DNA from: Acetofilamentum sp.
Lineage (GTDB): Bacteria; Bacteroidota; Bacteroidia; Bacteroidales; DTU049
Direction of reading: 5' to 3'
Assembly: GCA_020720525.1 (NCBI GenBank)
Contig: DYON01000048.1
Location: 1 to 13,077, forward strand
Length of the DNA stretch: 13,077 bases
Position numbers and translations under genes: made by a program. Shown one piece after another: positions 5,452-12,958 of this stretch. How positions within the stretch are numbered: the first letter of the stretch is position 1; every line of letters starts with the position of its first letter. The notes below the pieces were generated by a model. It ran no database searches. It saw only the letters and a list, made by a program, of their open reading frames with translations, and was not told the DNA's origin.

Positions 5452-6906
5452 TCACAAACCAAAGCCATAATAAGCTTTCATCCCATTTGGATAAACACCT
5501 TCCATAAGAACTCCACCACTTTTTCCATTCAAGGCAGCCTCGATATCGCTTAATGAATTTATGGTATTGCCATCTATTGTGGTAACAATAAATCCCTCTT
5601 TAATACCAGCACTTTTCAGAGCACCATCCGAAAGTTCGACTATTTTCAATCCGTTTTTCAAGCGCAATCGAGCCATTTCGTCGGTTGTTGGTTCTTCGAA
5701 TGTAGCTCCAAGCAGCGAAACCATCTGCTTATCGTCGCCACTCAACAAATGTGTTTCGCCTTTCCTATTCTGAAACTCAACGGTTTTGAGCATCAGTTTT
5801 CCGTTGCGTTTAATTTGAATTTTCACCTTATCGCCTGGTCGGTGTTCGGCAATAATTTCGAGCATTCGCGAAGAGCTATTTACCTCCAATTCGTCAATCG
5901 ACAAAATAACATCTCCGGCATCAATTCCTGCATCGAATGCAGCACCAGACTGGTTGACCGAAGTCACCAAAACTCCTTTCACATCGGAGAAGCCATATTT
6001 TCGAGCAGTTTCGGCATCAACCTCGGCCACATCAGCTCCAAGATAGGCACGTTGCACCCTTCCAAATTGCATCAAATCGTTCACCACTTTTCGGGCAATA
6101 TTGGAAGGTATGGCAAACGAGTATCCCGAATACGAGCCCGTATTGCTTGCAATAGCAGCATTAATTCCAATCAACTGCCCCCTTGTATTTACCAATGCAC
6201 CTCCACTATTTCCTGGATTAACAGCAGCGTCGGTTTGCAAAAACGATTCAACCGTCGAACCTCCACCAAGAATATTGATGTTACGCGCCTTAGCACTTAT
6301 AATTCCTGCCGTAACAGTGCCAGTAAGATTGAAAGGATTTCCAACAGCCAAAACCCACTCGCCCACTTTCACTTCGTCGGAATTGCCAAACACCAAATAG
6401 GGCAAATCGGATGCTTCAATTTTCACCAATGCCAAATCGGTTGAAGGGTCGGTTCCAACAATGCTTCCAACAAATTCGCGCTTATCGTCCAATGTTATCA
6501 CAATTTCTTGCGCATTTTGAACTACATGGTTGTTGGTTACAATATAACCATCGGACGATACAACAACACCGCTTCCAGTTCCAACAACTGGATATTGCTG
6601 ACCAAATTGAGGTTGCATATTGAAAAAATCGTAAAACGGGTTAAAAAAATTATCGTACCCCGAACTCTGTTGCTTGAAAGTTGTTTTGATATGAACAACA
6701 GATGACACTGCTAAACTAGCCGCTTCGGTAAAATCGGTTGGAGCAGCACTTTGCATTACTGATTGAGCAGAAACTCGATCGTTGATTTGAGGTAGTTGAG
6801 GTTTCATTTCCGATCCCGACCTGAGAGCTACGTATAAACCCCCCATAGCTATCAGCGAACCGACGAAACCAAAGACAACATTCAATAAAATGGCTTTTGC
6901 TTTCAT
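5452..6906 (-). CDS. degP: HtrA/DegP-type periplasmic serine protease with two PDZ domains
   Basis: A 484-residue envelope stress protease and chaperone. Residues 6-28 are a hydrophobic signal or anchor segment (VVFGFVGSLIAMGG). The trypsin-like domain spans about 60-285 with a complete catalytic triad: H127 in TNNHVV, D157 in STDLALVKI and S234 in the GNSGG motif at 232-236. A Phe/Gln/Tyr-rich stretch at about 84-104 matches the flexible LA loop that shields the active site in the DegP family. PDZ1 lies at about 288-377 and PDZ2 at about 395-480, giving the usual DegP/DegQ architecture. It probably degrades or refolds misfolded periplasmic and outer-membrane proteins. The ATG at 6906 is directly followed by the signal segment. 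It lies just upstream of rpoD, whose separate promoter begins 27 nt after this stop. Only a degenerate promoter was found upstream (7001-7008). Confidence 0.95.
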   Translation of the reverse strand: MKAKAILLNVVFGFVGSLIAMGGLYVALRSGSEMKPQLPQINDRVSAQSVMQSAAPTDFTEAASLAVSSVVHIKTTFKQQSSGYDNFFNPFYDFFNMQPQFGQQYPVVGTGSGVVVSSDGYIVTNNHVVQNAQEIVITLDDKREFVGSIVGTDPSTDLALVKIEASDLPYLVFGNSDEVKVGEWVLAVGNPFNLTGTVTAGIISAKARNINILGGGSTVESFLQTDAAVNPGNSGGALVNTRGQLIGINAAIASNTGSYSGYSFAIPSNIARKVVNDLMQFGRVQRAYLGADVAEVDAETARKYGFSDVKGVLVTSVNQSGAAFDAGIDAGDVILSIDELEVNSSSRMLEIIAEHRPGDKVKIQIKRNGKLMLKTVEFQNRKGETHLLSGDDKQMVSLLGATFEEPTTDEMARLRLKNGLKIVELSDGALKSAGIKEGFIVTTIDGNTINSLSDIEAALNGKSGGVLMEGVYPNGMKAYYGFGL

Positions 6907-7000
6907 AGAACCATTGGCTTTTTAGGTTTTTCGGTTATGTAACGAAATACAAAACCGCTTATTGTTTTTTTACATATATTTATTGCTTACAAAAAACAAG

Positions 7001-7008
7001 CAAAGGTG
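7001..7008 (-). promoter_or_regulatory. Candidate degenerate -7 box for htrA
   Basis: The minus strand reads CACCTTTG, one base away from TAnnTTTG and similar to the rpoD box TACCTTTG. It would give a leader of about 90 nt. The expected -33 position holds TCTG rather than TTTG. It sits 11 nt from the oppositely directed box at 7020-7027. Confidence 0.3.
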
Positions 7009-7019
7009 AATTATTATTG

Positions 7020-7027
7020 TAATTTTG
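7020..7027 (+). promoter_or_regulatory. -7 promoter box for the plus-strand envelope operon
   Basis: TAATTTTG fits TAnnTTTG and lies 47 nt before the ATG at 7075. No TTTG -33 box is found at the expected distance. It is the likely promoter for the unknown membrane protein, dapF, the GNAT gene and mltG, which follow without room for another. Confidence 0.45.
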
Positions 7028-7074
7028 CAGAGAAATCTGTCGAATTGTCATTTTGCAACTGTAAATATTAGAAT

Positions 7075-7815
7075 ATGGCGCTCCAAACGAAAAAAAGCAA
7101 AACAGCAATCTGGTTTTTTACTGGATTACTTATTGGTGCTACTTTAGTTTGGATTGCCATTAGCGGAAATATTATACCCACAAACACCGAAAATTCCAAT
7201 ACGGCTACATCTAGCATAGGAATAGTTGACACTAATTCCATTAAAAGCCTTAGCGAATTAAAAAGCATACCTGCTTATGTTCTTGATAGCGCCATGTTTA
7301 CAATCGATTCGAACTTCTACCAAAAATGTTGGCAGCGGCTCATTGAAATGCCTGGTTACCGTGAGGTGGATTCATCGTTTCTCGACTCCATTATCCGAAA
7401 AACATATTTCGATTCCATCATGGGCTATCAAAAACTTCAAACCGACACCTTTGTAGTTCAAAACGACCAGCTACTCGAGACAAAAAGCATTAAAGTAATT
7501 ATTCAAAAATCGCTTTTTGGAAGCACCGACACTTCAAAAGCCAACGATTACGTCTATTCGGAAGCTCGCTACAAAATTGAGTTTTGGCAATCTCCAATAC
7601 ACTACAAAGGCTACAAGCGGTCGGGTAATTATGTAATTGTGTATGGATTCGATCCTGAAACAACGCTGTGGTGGGTTCAAATCGACAATCAGCTGTACTT
7701 GAAAGACAAACAAGTTTGGCACTCTTTGCCAGCTACCAACGAGTTTGCCTATTTTTCCAACGTTTCGTCGGCCAAGCTACTCAATCGACTCGAACTTGCA
7801 CTTAAGCGAAGCTGA
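7075..7815 (+). CDS. Membrane-anchored protein of unknown function upstream of dapF
   Basis: I do not recognise a family for this 246-residue protein. Residues 1-10 are basic (KKSK). Residues 11-32 form one hydrophobic segment (IWFFTGLLIGATLVW at 12-26) that looks like an uncleaved N-terminal anchor. A Ser/Thr/Asn-rich linker follows to about 60, then a mixed alpha/beta domain to the end. The C-terminal half is rich in aromatic residues: QSPIHYKGYKRSGNY (172-186), VYGFDPETTLWWVQIDNQLY (189-208) and WHSLPA (215-220). The orientation (basic N-terminus inside) places the domain in the periplasm. The dapF start follows the stop by 5 nt, so the two are almost certainly co-transcribed in an operon that also holds mltG. 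An envelope role is plausible but inferred only from the anchor and neighbours. The ATG at 7075 is directly followed by the anchor. Confidence 0.85.
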   Translation: MALQTKKSKTAIWFFTGLLIGATLVWIAISGNIIPTNTENSNTATSSIGIVDTNSIKSLSELKSIPAYVLDSAMFTIDSNFYQKCWQRLIEMPGYREVDSSFLDSIIRKTYFDSIMGYQKLQTDTFVVQNDQLLETKSIKVIIQKSLFGSTDTSKANDYVYSEARYKIEFWQSPIHYKGYKRSGNYVIVYGFDPETTLWWVQIDNQLYLKDKQVWHSLPATNEFAYFSNVSSAKLLNRLELALKRS

Positions 7816-7820
7816 ACACC

Positions 7821-8591
7821 ATGAACAGATACTACAAATTTCACGGAGCAGGAAACGACTTCATTATTGTTGATGCCATTGCTGGCAGCAAAACACCCAG
7901 CAATAGTTCAATAGAAGTTTTATGCAATCGACACACCGGAATTGGTGCCGATGGGCTCATTGTGGTTGCGCCTAGCAGCAATGCCGATTTCGAAATGCGG
8001 TATTTCAACTCCGACGGTTACGAAGCAGAAATGTGTGGAAACGGTGCCCGATGCTCGGTTGCCTTTGCCTTTTCGATGAAATATTGCCAACAAAAAACAA
8101 CATTCGAAGCTTCGGATGGAATTCATTTTGGTGAAATAATTTCCGACAACAACCATGGCGGCTGGCAAGTAAAAATAAGCCTTAAAGTTGCTTCGGAACC
8201 GCAAAAATTATCGGACAATTCATTTTTTGTCAACACAGGAGTTCCGCACAATGTTCGACCTCTCGAAAGCATTTCGGAATTGGATGTAAAAACCGAAGGT
8301 GCCATTTTGCGCAACAACAAAACCATGTTTCCGCAAGGTGCCAATATCAATTTTGTGGTTTTCGAAAACAATCGCATTTCCATTCGCACTTTCGAAAGAG
8401 GTGTCGAAGACGAAACACTTGCTTGCGGAACAGGCATAACTGCATCGGCATTGGTTGCACACGAATATTTTGGATTTAATTGGCCTGTGAACGTTGTTGC
8501 AAAAGGCGGCAACCTCACTGTAGATATATTAAACAACACTCTGTGGCTCGAAGGACCAGCCGAGCGTGTTTTTATTGCAGAAAGCGAATAA
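7821..8591 (+). CDS. dapF: Diaminopimelate epimerase
   Basis: A 256-residue cytoplasmic enzyme that converts LL-diaminopimelate to meso-diaminopimelate, the last step before lysine and the cross-linking amino acid of peptidoglycan. It is a PLP-independent, two-cysteine racemase. Both signature motifs are intact: MCGNGARC with C72, and ACGTGITA with C202. The N-terminal FHGAGNDFI (7-15), RHTGIGADG (37-45), FNSDG (62-66), VPHNV (141-145) and RGVEDET (193-199) are all diagnostic. The length is close to the family's usual 255-275 residues. The start at 7821 gives the typical opening of a short strand before FHGAGNDF, and it comes 5 nt after the preceding stop. The GNAT gene starts 11 nt after it. 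The link with mltG in the same operon fits a cell-wall theme. Confidence 0.97.
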   Translation: MNRYYKFHGAGNDFIIVDAIAGSKTPSNSSIEVLCNRHTGIGADGLIVVAPSSNADFEMRYFNSDGYEAEMCGNGARCSVAFAFSMKYCQQKTTFEASDGIHFGEIISDNNHGGWQVKISLKVASEPQKLSDNSFFVNTGVPHNVRPLESISELDVKTEGAILRNNKTMFPQGANINFVVFENNRISIRTFERGVEDETLACGTGITASALVAHEYFGFNWPVNVVAKGGNLTVDILNNTLWLEGPAERVFIAESE

Positions 8592-8602
8592 TTCAAAACA
8601 CT

Positions 8603-9133
8603 ATGCTGCAAAGTTCAAAAATACAACTTCGCATTCCTGAAGCCGACGATGCAACATTTATGCTTGCAATAGAAAACGATGAACGCTATTGGCATCTTAG
8701 CAACAATCAATCGGCCTATTCGCTTGCCGATATCGAAGATTTTATTCGGCATTCAACCGCAAACCTATTGGTTGACAGACAAATACGCCTTGTAATTGTT
8801 GAGCAAAGCACTAACGAAAAAGCAGGACTAATCGACTTATTCGAATACGATCCCATTCACAGCAGAGTGGGCACTGGTATTATAATTACCGAACCCTTTC
8901 GGCGAAAAGGTTTGGGATCCGAGGCTCTCAAGCTTATCATTCGATACCTATTCGATGTTGTGAACGTTCAGCAGCTTTGGAGCAATGTTCTTACCGATAA
9001 CACAGCCAGTATGAATATGTTTTTCAATGCTGGTTTCGAAGCAAACGGTTTAAAAAAGCAATGGGTATATCACAGTGGCGAATTTCACGACGAAGCTACG
9101 CTACAACTTTTCAACACAAAAACCACGAAATGA
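8603..9133 (+). CDS. GNAT-family N-acetyltransferase, SpeG/RimJ-like
   Basis: A 176-residue acetyltransferase using acetyl-CoA. The GNAT core is clear: GLIDLFEYDPIHSRVGTGI at 75-93 (central strands) and the pyrophosphate-binding motif RRKGLGSEAL at 100-109. A C-terminal MNMFFNAGFEANGLKK (137-152) follows, of the kind usual in GNAT proteins. The order ENDERYWHLSN (24-34), the GLIDLF motif and the end GEFHDEATLQLF resemble spermidine N-acetyltransferase SpeG and similar Bacteroidota proteins. The substrate could be a polyamine, another small amine or a protein N-terminus, and I cannot decide between them. I chose the ATG at 8603, 11 nt after the dapF stop; earlier in-frame starts would overlap dapF. 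The stop overlaps the mltG start in an ATGA arrangement, pointing to translational coupling. Confidence 0.88.
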   Translation: MLQSSKIQLRIPEADDATFMLAIENDERYWHLSNNQSAYSLADIEDFIRHSTANLLVDRQIRLVIVEQSTNEKAGLIDLFEYDPIHSRVGTGIIITEPFRRKGLGSEALKLIIRYLFDVVNVQQLWSNVLTDNTASMNMFFNAGFEANGLKKQWVYHSGEFHDEATLQLFNTKTTK

Positions 9134-10191
9134 AAAAGAGAATCATTCTGATAATAATAGCCATTTTGCTTATTGTGGGCGCAGGTGGAGCTTGGTATGT
9201 TTACAACAAAGCGTTCAGTTCGAATGTGAATTTGGAAGACAAAAAAGAGCAAGTGATTTATCTCCCAACAGGCAGCACCATGCAGAATTTGATGGATACT
9301 TTGAGAGTGTATAATCTTCTGAAAGATGAATCGTCGTTCGAAATGCTTGCCAACTACAAACATCTCGACGAAAAGCTCAAGTCGGGTCGCTATGTTATTG
9401 CTGCAGGAATGAGCAACAACATGATGGTGAATATGTTTATAAGTGGACGCCAAACACCCGTAAAAATAACCTTCAACAGCATTAGAACGCGCGAAGATTT
9501 TGCAGACAAGATTGGGCCAAAACTCGAATGTGGCAAAGAAGCCTTGCTCGAATTGTTGAACAGCGATAGTATTGCGAAAAAATATGGACTCACACGCGAA
9601 AACCTCATGGTTATTTTTATTCCAAATACGTACGAAATTTATTGGAACACCACTGCAAGCGATTTTATCGATAAAATGCACGCCGAATACGAAAAGTTTT
9701 GGACAGCCGATCGGCGCAAAAAAGCAGAAGAAATTGGATTAAAGCCCGAAGAGGTGAGCATTTTGGCTTCCATTGTTCAGGGCGAGACCAACAAAACCGA
9801 CGAAATGGACGAAATTGCAGGCGTTTATATCAATCGTATCAGAAAAGGATGGAAACTCGAAGCCTGTCCAACAGTAATTTTTGCTGGGGGCGATTTCACC
9901 AAAACACGGGTTTTGAAAAAGGATTTAGAAATTGTTTCGCCATACAACACCTACAAACACGAAGGATTGCCACCAGGGCCAATCAATTTGCCCAATGCAT
10001 CAACCATCGATCAAGTGCTCAAATATTCGAAGCACAACTACATGTTTTTCAGTGCAAAAGAAGATTTTTCGGGCTATCACAATTTTGCAGAAAACACAAA
10101 ACAGCATGCTGCCAATGCCCGCAAATATCAAGCAGCCTATCGCGAATGGCAAAAGAAAAAGAAACAAAAAGAGTTGGAATCCAGCAACTGA
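9130..10191 (+). CDS. mltG: Endolytic murein transglycosylase MltG (YceG-like)
   Basis: A 353-residue inner-membrane enzyme that cleaves nascent peptidoglycan glycan strands and so helps set their length. Residues 4-25 form the single N-terminal membrane segment (RIILIIIAILLIVGAGGAWY). A LysM-like region follows at about 40-105, with LKSGRY at 83-88, then the YceG catalytic domain. Catalytic-domain motifs are FIPNTYEIYW (163-172), ILASIVQGET (211-220) with E219 as the likely catalytic glutamate, ACPTVIFAGGDF (245-256), SPYNTYKHEGLPPGPI (270-285) and FSGYHNFAENTKQH (313-326). Many homologues have Glu where Q217 stands in this motif. The tail is very rich in Lys (KKKKQK at 342-347). The ATG at 9130 overlaps the GNAT stop by 4 nt. 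An upstream in-frame ATG at 9061 would lie inside the GNAT gene and place 23 polar residues before the membrane segment, so it is rejected. Confidence 0.95.
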   Translation: MKKRIILIIIAILLIVGAGGAWYVYNKAFSSNVNLEDKKEQVIYLPTGSTMQNLMDTLRVYNLLKDESSFEMLANYKHLDEKLKSGRYVIAAGMSNNMMVNMFISGRQTPVKITFNSIRTREDFADKIGPKLECGKEALLELLNSDSIAKKYGLTRENLMVIFIPNTYEIYWNTTASDFIDKMHAEYEKFWTADRRKKAEEIGLKPEEVSILASIVQGETNKTDEMDEIAGVYINRIRKGWKLEACPTVIFAGGDFTKTRVLKKDLEIVSPYNTYKHEGLPPGPINLPNASTIDQVLKYSKHNYMFFSAKEDFSGYHNFAENTKQHAANARKYQAAYREWQKKKKQKELESSN

Positions 10192-10328
10192 TTTGCAACA
10201 GCTCAAGGCTTATTTATAGGTGCATTTCACTTAATTAACCATGCATTCTTAATAAATATGTCGAATCTACGTTATTTATATTGCTGAAATTTTGTAATTT
10301 AGTGGTTTGAAACCAATCCCATATACCG

Positions 10329-11828
10329 ATGAAGTATTTGATGCTTATAATAATAATTGTTTTCTCCAATCTCAGGGTTGTAGCCTACGAAACGCAATCA
10401 AACGATTCAACCATCGATGTTAGCACTACCGACATAGCAGCTATATTCGATAAAATGACACGTGAAAAGTTCTTCAACGCCGAACATTTCACTCCTGAAG
10501 CAAACAAATATAATTATCCAGCCAATTTCATCCCAGAATACAACGACAGCCTTCTGATAGCGCGCATTCAAGAAATGGATGAAGCTTCACCTTTTGAATA
10601 TCAATTCAACGAAGACGTTAAAAGATGGATTACTTTTTATATCTCTAAACGCTATTTTGTTGGGCGCTTGGTTGGCCTTACCATGATGTATTATCCTCTT
10701 TTTGAACAAGCGTTCGACAAATACAATGTTCCACTTGAAATGAAACATCTTGCAATTGTGGAATCGGCATTGAACCCAACAGCCAAATCGTGGGCTGGAG
10801 CTGCCGGATTGTGGCAATTTATGTATAAAACCGGATTGCTTTACGATTTGAACATCACTTCGTATGTTGACGACCGCTTCGATCCAATGAAAGCTACCGA
10901 GGCGGCGGCTCATCACATGAACGACCTCTATGCCATTTATCACGATTGGGCATTGGTTTTGGCGGCCTACAATGCTGGACCTGGAACAATCAACCGCGCT
11001 ATCAAGCGCGCCAACGGCGAAACCAACTACTGGAAAATAAAGCACCTCCTGCCTCGCGAAACACAACAATATGTTCCAGCCTTTATTGGTGCTAGCTACG
11101 TAATCACCTATTTTGCCGAACATAATATTGCTGTTCAAAAACCCGAATATATAGAATGGGAACTCGACACAGTAAGTGTTAAAGCTACCATGTCGTTCAA
11201 TTTCTTTTCGTCGATTGTAGGCATTCCCGAAGACGAAATGGTGCTACTAAACCCACAATACATCAGAAAAATAATTCCAGGCACAAGTAGTCATCCTTAT
11301 TTAATTCGAATGCCTCAGAAATACGCACTTGTTTTTGTTGAAAAAGAGCAACTGATGTACGATAGTCTTAAAAAAGCGGCCACAGTCGATTCGGCAATGG
11401 TTGCATCCAATTCAGGAACAACAAACAACAACACTACAACAACTACTACTACCACAACAACAGCTGGTACAGGTACAAAAAACTATCATACCGTTCAAAA
11501 CGGCGAAACGCTTGGAACCATTGCTTCGGTTTACGGGACCACAGTAAGCAATATTCAAGCATGGAATAGTATGAAATCGACAGTGATTTATCCAGGACAA
11601 AAGCTCATTGTGTATGGCTCGGCCTCATCGACCTATAAGCCAAACAATGGAACAAACAATGGATCGTCCAATTTAAAAACAGTATATTACACAGTGAAAC
11701 AGGGAGATACGCTGTGGAAAATTTCATCATTATATGGGGTTAGCGTGGATGATATCCGAAAAGCCAACAATTTGAAAAGCGACAATCTTCAGGTTGGCCA
11801 AAAATTAAAAATCCACAAAAACAGCTAA
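10329..11828 (+). CDS. mltD: Membrane-bound lytic murein transglycosylase, MltD-like, with two LysM domains
   Basis: A 499-residue exported enzyme that cleaves the glycan backbone to 1,6-anhydro-muropeptides. A signal peptide covers about residues 1-20, without a lipobox cysteine, unlike E. coli MltD. The SLT (family 1 lysozyme-like) domain covers about 125-250, with the catalytic E145 in AIVESALNP, SWAGAAGLWQFM at 154-165 and AAYNAGPGTINRA at 212-224. Two peptidoglycan-binding LysM domains lie at about 385-429 (YHTVQNGETLGTIAS) and 453-497 (YYTVKQGDTLWKISSLYG). They are separated from the catalytic part by a linker with ten consecutive threonines (369-378), and from each other by a Ser/Asn/Gly linker. 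A 137-nt gap follows mltG; only a degenerate -7 match (TAATTTAG, 10295-10302) is seen there. The DUF4837 lipoprotein gene starts 4 nt after the stop. Confidence 0.95.
   Translation: MKYLMLIIIIVFSNLRVVAYETQSNDSTIDVSTTDIAAIFDKMTREKFFNAEHFTPEANKYNYPANFIPEYNDSLLIARIQEMDEASPFEYQFNEDVKRWITFYISKRYFVGRLVGLTMMYYPLFEQAFDKYNVPLEMKHLAIVESALNPTAKSWAGAAGLWQFMYKTGLLYDLNITSYVDDRFDPMKATEAAAHHMNDLYAIYHDWALVLAAYNAGPGTINRAIKRANGETNYWKIKHLLPRETQQYVPAFIGASYVITYFAEHNIAVQKPEYIEWELDTVSVKATMSFNFFSSIVGIPEDEMVLLNPQYIRKIIPGTSSHPYLIRMPQKYALVFVEKEQLMYDSLKKAATVDSAMVASNSGTTNNNTTTTTTTTTTAGTGTKNYHTVQNGETLGTIASVYGTTVSNIQAWNSMKSTVIYPGQKLIVYGSASSTYKPNNGTNNGSSNLKTVYYTVKQGDTLWKISSLYGVSVDDIRKANNLKSDNLQVGQKLKIHKNS
11418..11462 (+). 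repeat. ACN/AAC trinucleotide tract encoding a Thr/Asn linker
   Basis: Fifteen in-frame codons encode two Thr, three Asn and ten Thr between the SLT and LysM domains of the MltD-like enzyme. The Thr codons mix ACA, ACT and ACC, so the tract is not a perfect microsatellite, but its composition is strikingly unlike the flanks. Confidence 0.8.
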
Positions 11829-11832
11829 TGTC

Positions 11833-12822
11833 ATGAAAGCAATCTTCGTATTATTTTTAGCCGGAGCCATATCGGTTCTAATGAGTTCGTGTACTCCAAA
11901 AACCAAAAATGGCTTACCTCCATCAACCGGCGGTATTGCCGATGTACTTGTTGTGATGCCCGACAGCAAATGGGAAACCACCTTGGGAACAGCAGTGAAA
12001 TTGATACTTATGGCAGAACAAGAAGGGCTCAACCAAGCCGAAGCCATGTTCGATCTTCACCAAATCACAGCTGCTGACTTTAAGGGACTTTTCGAAAAGA
12101 ACAGAAAAATTATTCGAATTACGGTGAGCGATACTGTTAGCAAAGAACAGCTTGTAGCTCGCAACAATGTGTATTCCGATCCACAAATCATTATCGATTT
12201 ATCTGCAAAAACCGACACAGCTGCCATCAGAATGCTCAAAGAAAAGGCACTATCGGTAATAGAAATGCTCAAAAATGTTGAAAGAAATCGTATTGCAAAA
12301 GCATACGAAAGCACCGAAAACCTGAAGGTAACAAGTGCAATGAAAAAGCAATTTGGTTTTCATGTTGTTCTTCCCGAAAGTTTTTACCAAGCCAAAACAG
12401 AAAACGAATTTGCTTGGTACCGCATGGAGCCAGCCAAGTATTCGCAAGCCGTGTTTGTTTATACACGCGACTTTGTTGATAGCACCCAGCTACAACCATC
12501 TAAGATTATCGACTACCGCAATTACATTTGCAAACAGTTTATTCCTGGAGAATTGCCTGGCTCATATATGTCGACCGACACCATCATGCGCCCTGTTTCG
12601 TACATTGTTCCTTTTGCTGGCAACAAAGCAACCGAAGTGAGAGGCTTGTGGCGAACCGAAGGCGATTTCATGGGCGGTCCGTTTTTGAGCTACACGTTCC
12701 ACGACATTGCAACCAACAAAGTGGTTACTCTCGAAGGATATATCTATTATCCGAGCAACGATAAACGCGATTTAATGATGCAGGTCGAAGCAATACTTCA
12801 TTCGTATAAGAAAGGCAATTAA
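11833..12822 (+). CDS. DUF4837-family lipoprotein
   Basis: A 329-residue predicted lipoprotein of unknown function. Residues 1-19 form a signal peptide and C20 is the lipidation cysteine (VLMSSC, 15-20). The residue after it is T21, so no obvious inner-membrane retention signal is seen. The mature start GGIADVLVVMPDSKWE (33-48) is typical of the Bacteroidota family DUF4837 as I recall it. Later blocks include FGFHVVLPESFY (174-185), FAWYRMEPAKYSQAVFVYT (193-211) and TEVRGLWRTEGDFMGGPF (276-293). The ATG at 11833 is 4 nt after the transglycosylase stop, so the two are very likely co-transcribed. Working on peptidoglycan or being anchored near the transglycosylase is a guess from context only. 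No terminator is evident after the stop. Confidence 0.88.
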   Translation: MKAIFVLFLAGAISVLMSSCTPKTKNGLPPSTGGIADVLVVMPDSKWETTLGTAVKLILMAEQEGLNQAEAMFDLHQITAADFKGLFEKNRKIIRITVSDTVSKEQLVARNNVYSDPQIIIDLSAKTDTAAIRMLKEKALSVIEMLKNVERNRIAKAYESTENLKVTSAMKKQFGFHVVLPESFYQAKTENEFAWYRMEPAKYSQAVFVYTRDFVDSTQLQPSKIIDYRNYICKQFIPGELPGSYMSTDTIMRPVSYIVPFAGNKATEVRGLWRTEGDFMGGPFLSYTFHDIATNKVVTLEGYIYYPSNDKRDLMMQVEAILHSYKKGN

Positions 12823-12958
12823 CTTTGTTATAAAGCAAAAAGCCCAGAAGCCTACTTTAAGCAACTACTTTTGATACAAGCTAAATTGACCGATAACCCA
12901 CTGACTGCCAAATGTTTTATATACGATGTTACAGGTATGCGTTATTTCTGTTCTCTTG
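12823..12958. other. Convergent intergenic region with no gene seen
   Basis: It lies between the DUF4837 lipoprotein and the convergent partial gene at the right edge. The minus-strand sequence GGGCTTTTTGC near 12837-12847 is T-rich but lacks a pairing stem, so I do not call a terminator. The minus strand of 12902-12941 shares short words with the intergenic DNA at 58-96. Confidence 0.45.

Noticed and set aside
5749..6444. 231-residue open frame on the plus strand opposite htrA
   Set aside because: It lies wholly antisense to a complete, well-supported protease gene, and its product is low-complexity (Ser/Asn/His/Ile-rich) with no domain; it arises from the codon pattern of the opposite strand.
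9085..9681. 198-residue open frame on the minus strand opposite mltG
   Set aside because: Antisense shadow of the MltG coding sequence, with no promoter, no motif and a composition typical of reverse-frame translation.
9699..10238. 179-residue open frame in another plus-strand frame of mltG
   Set aside because: It overlaps the conserved MltG catalytic domain in a different frame and has Arg/Gln/Cys-rich content without recognisable features.
10221..10245. TGCAT/ATGCA inverted repeat after mltG as a terminator
   Set aside because: Five base pairs around a 15-nt loop with no T-tract on the plus strand; not convincing as a terminator or operator.
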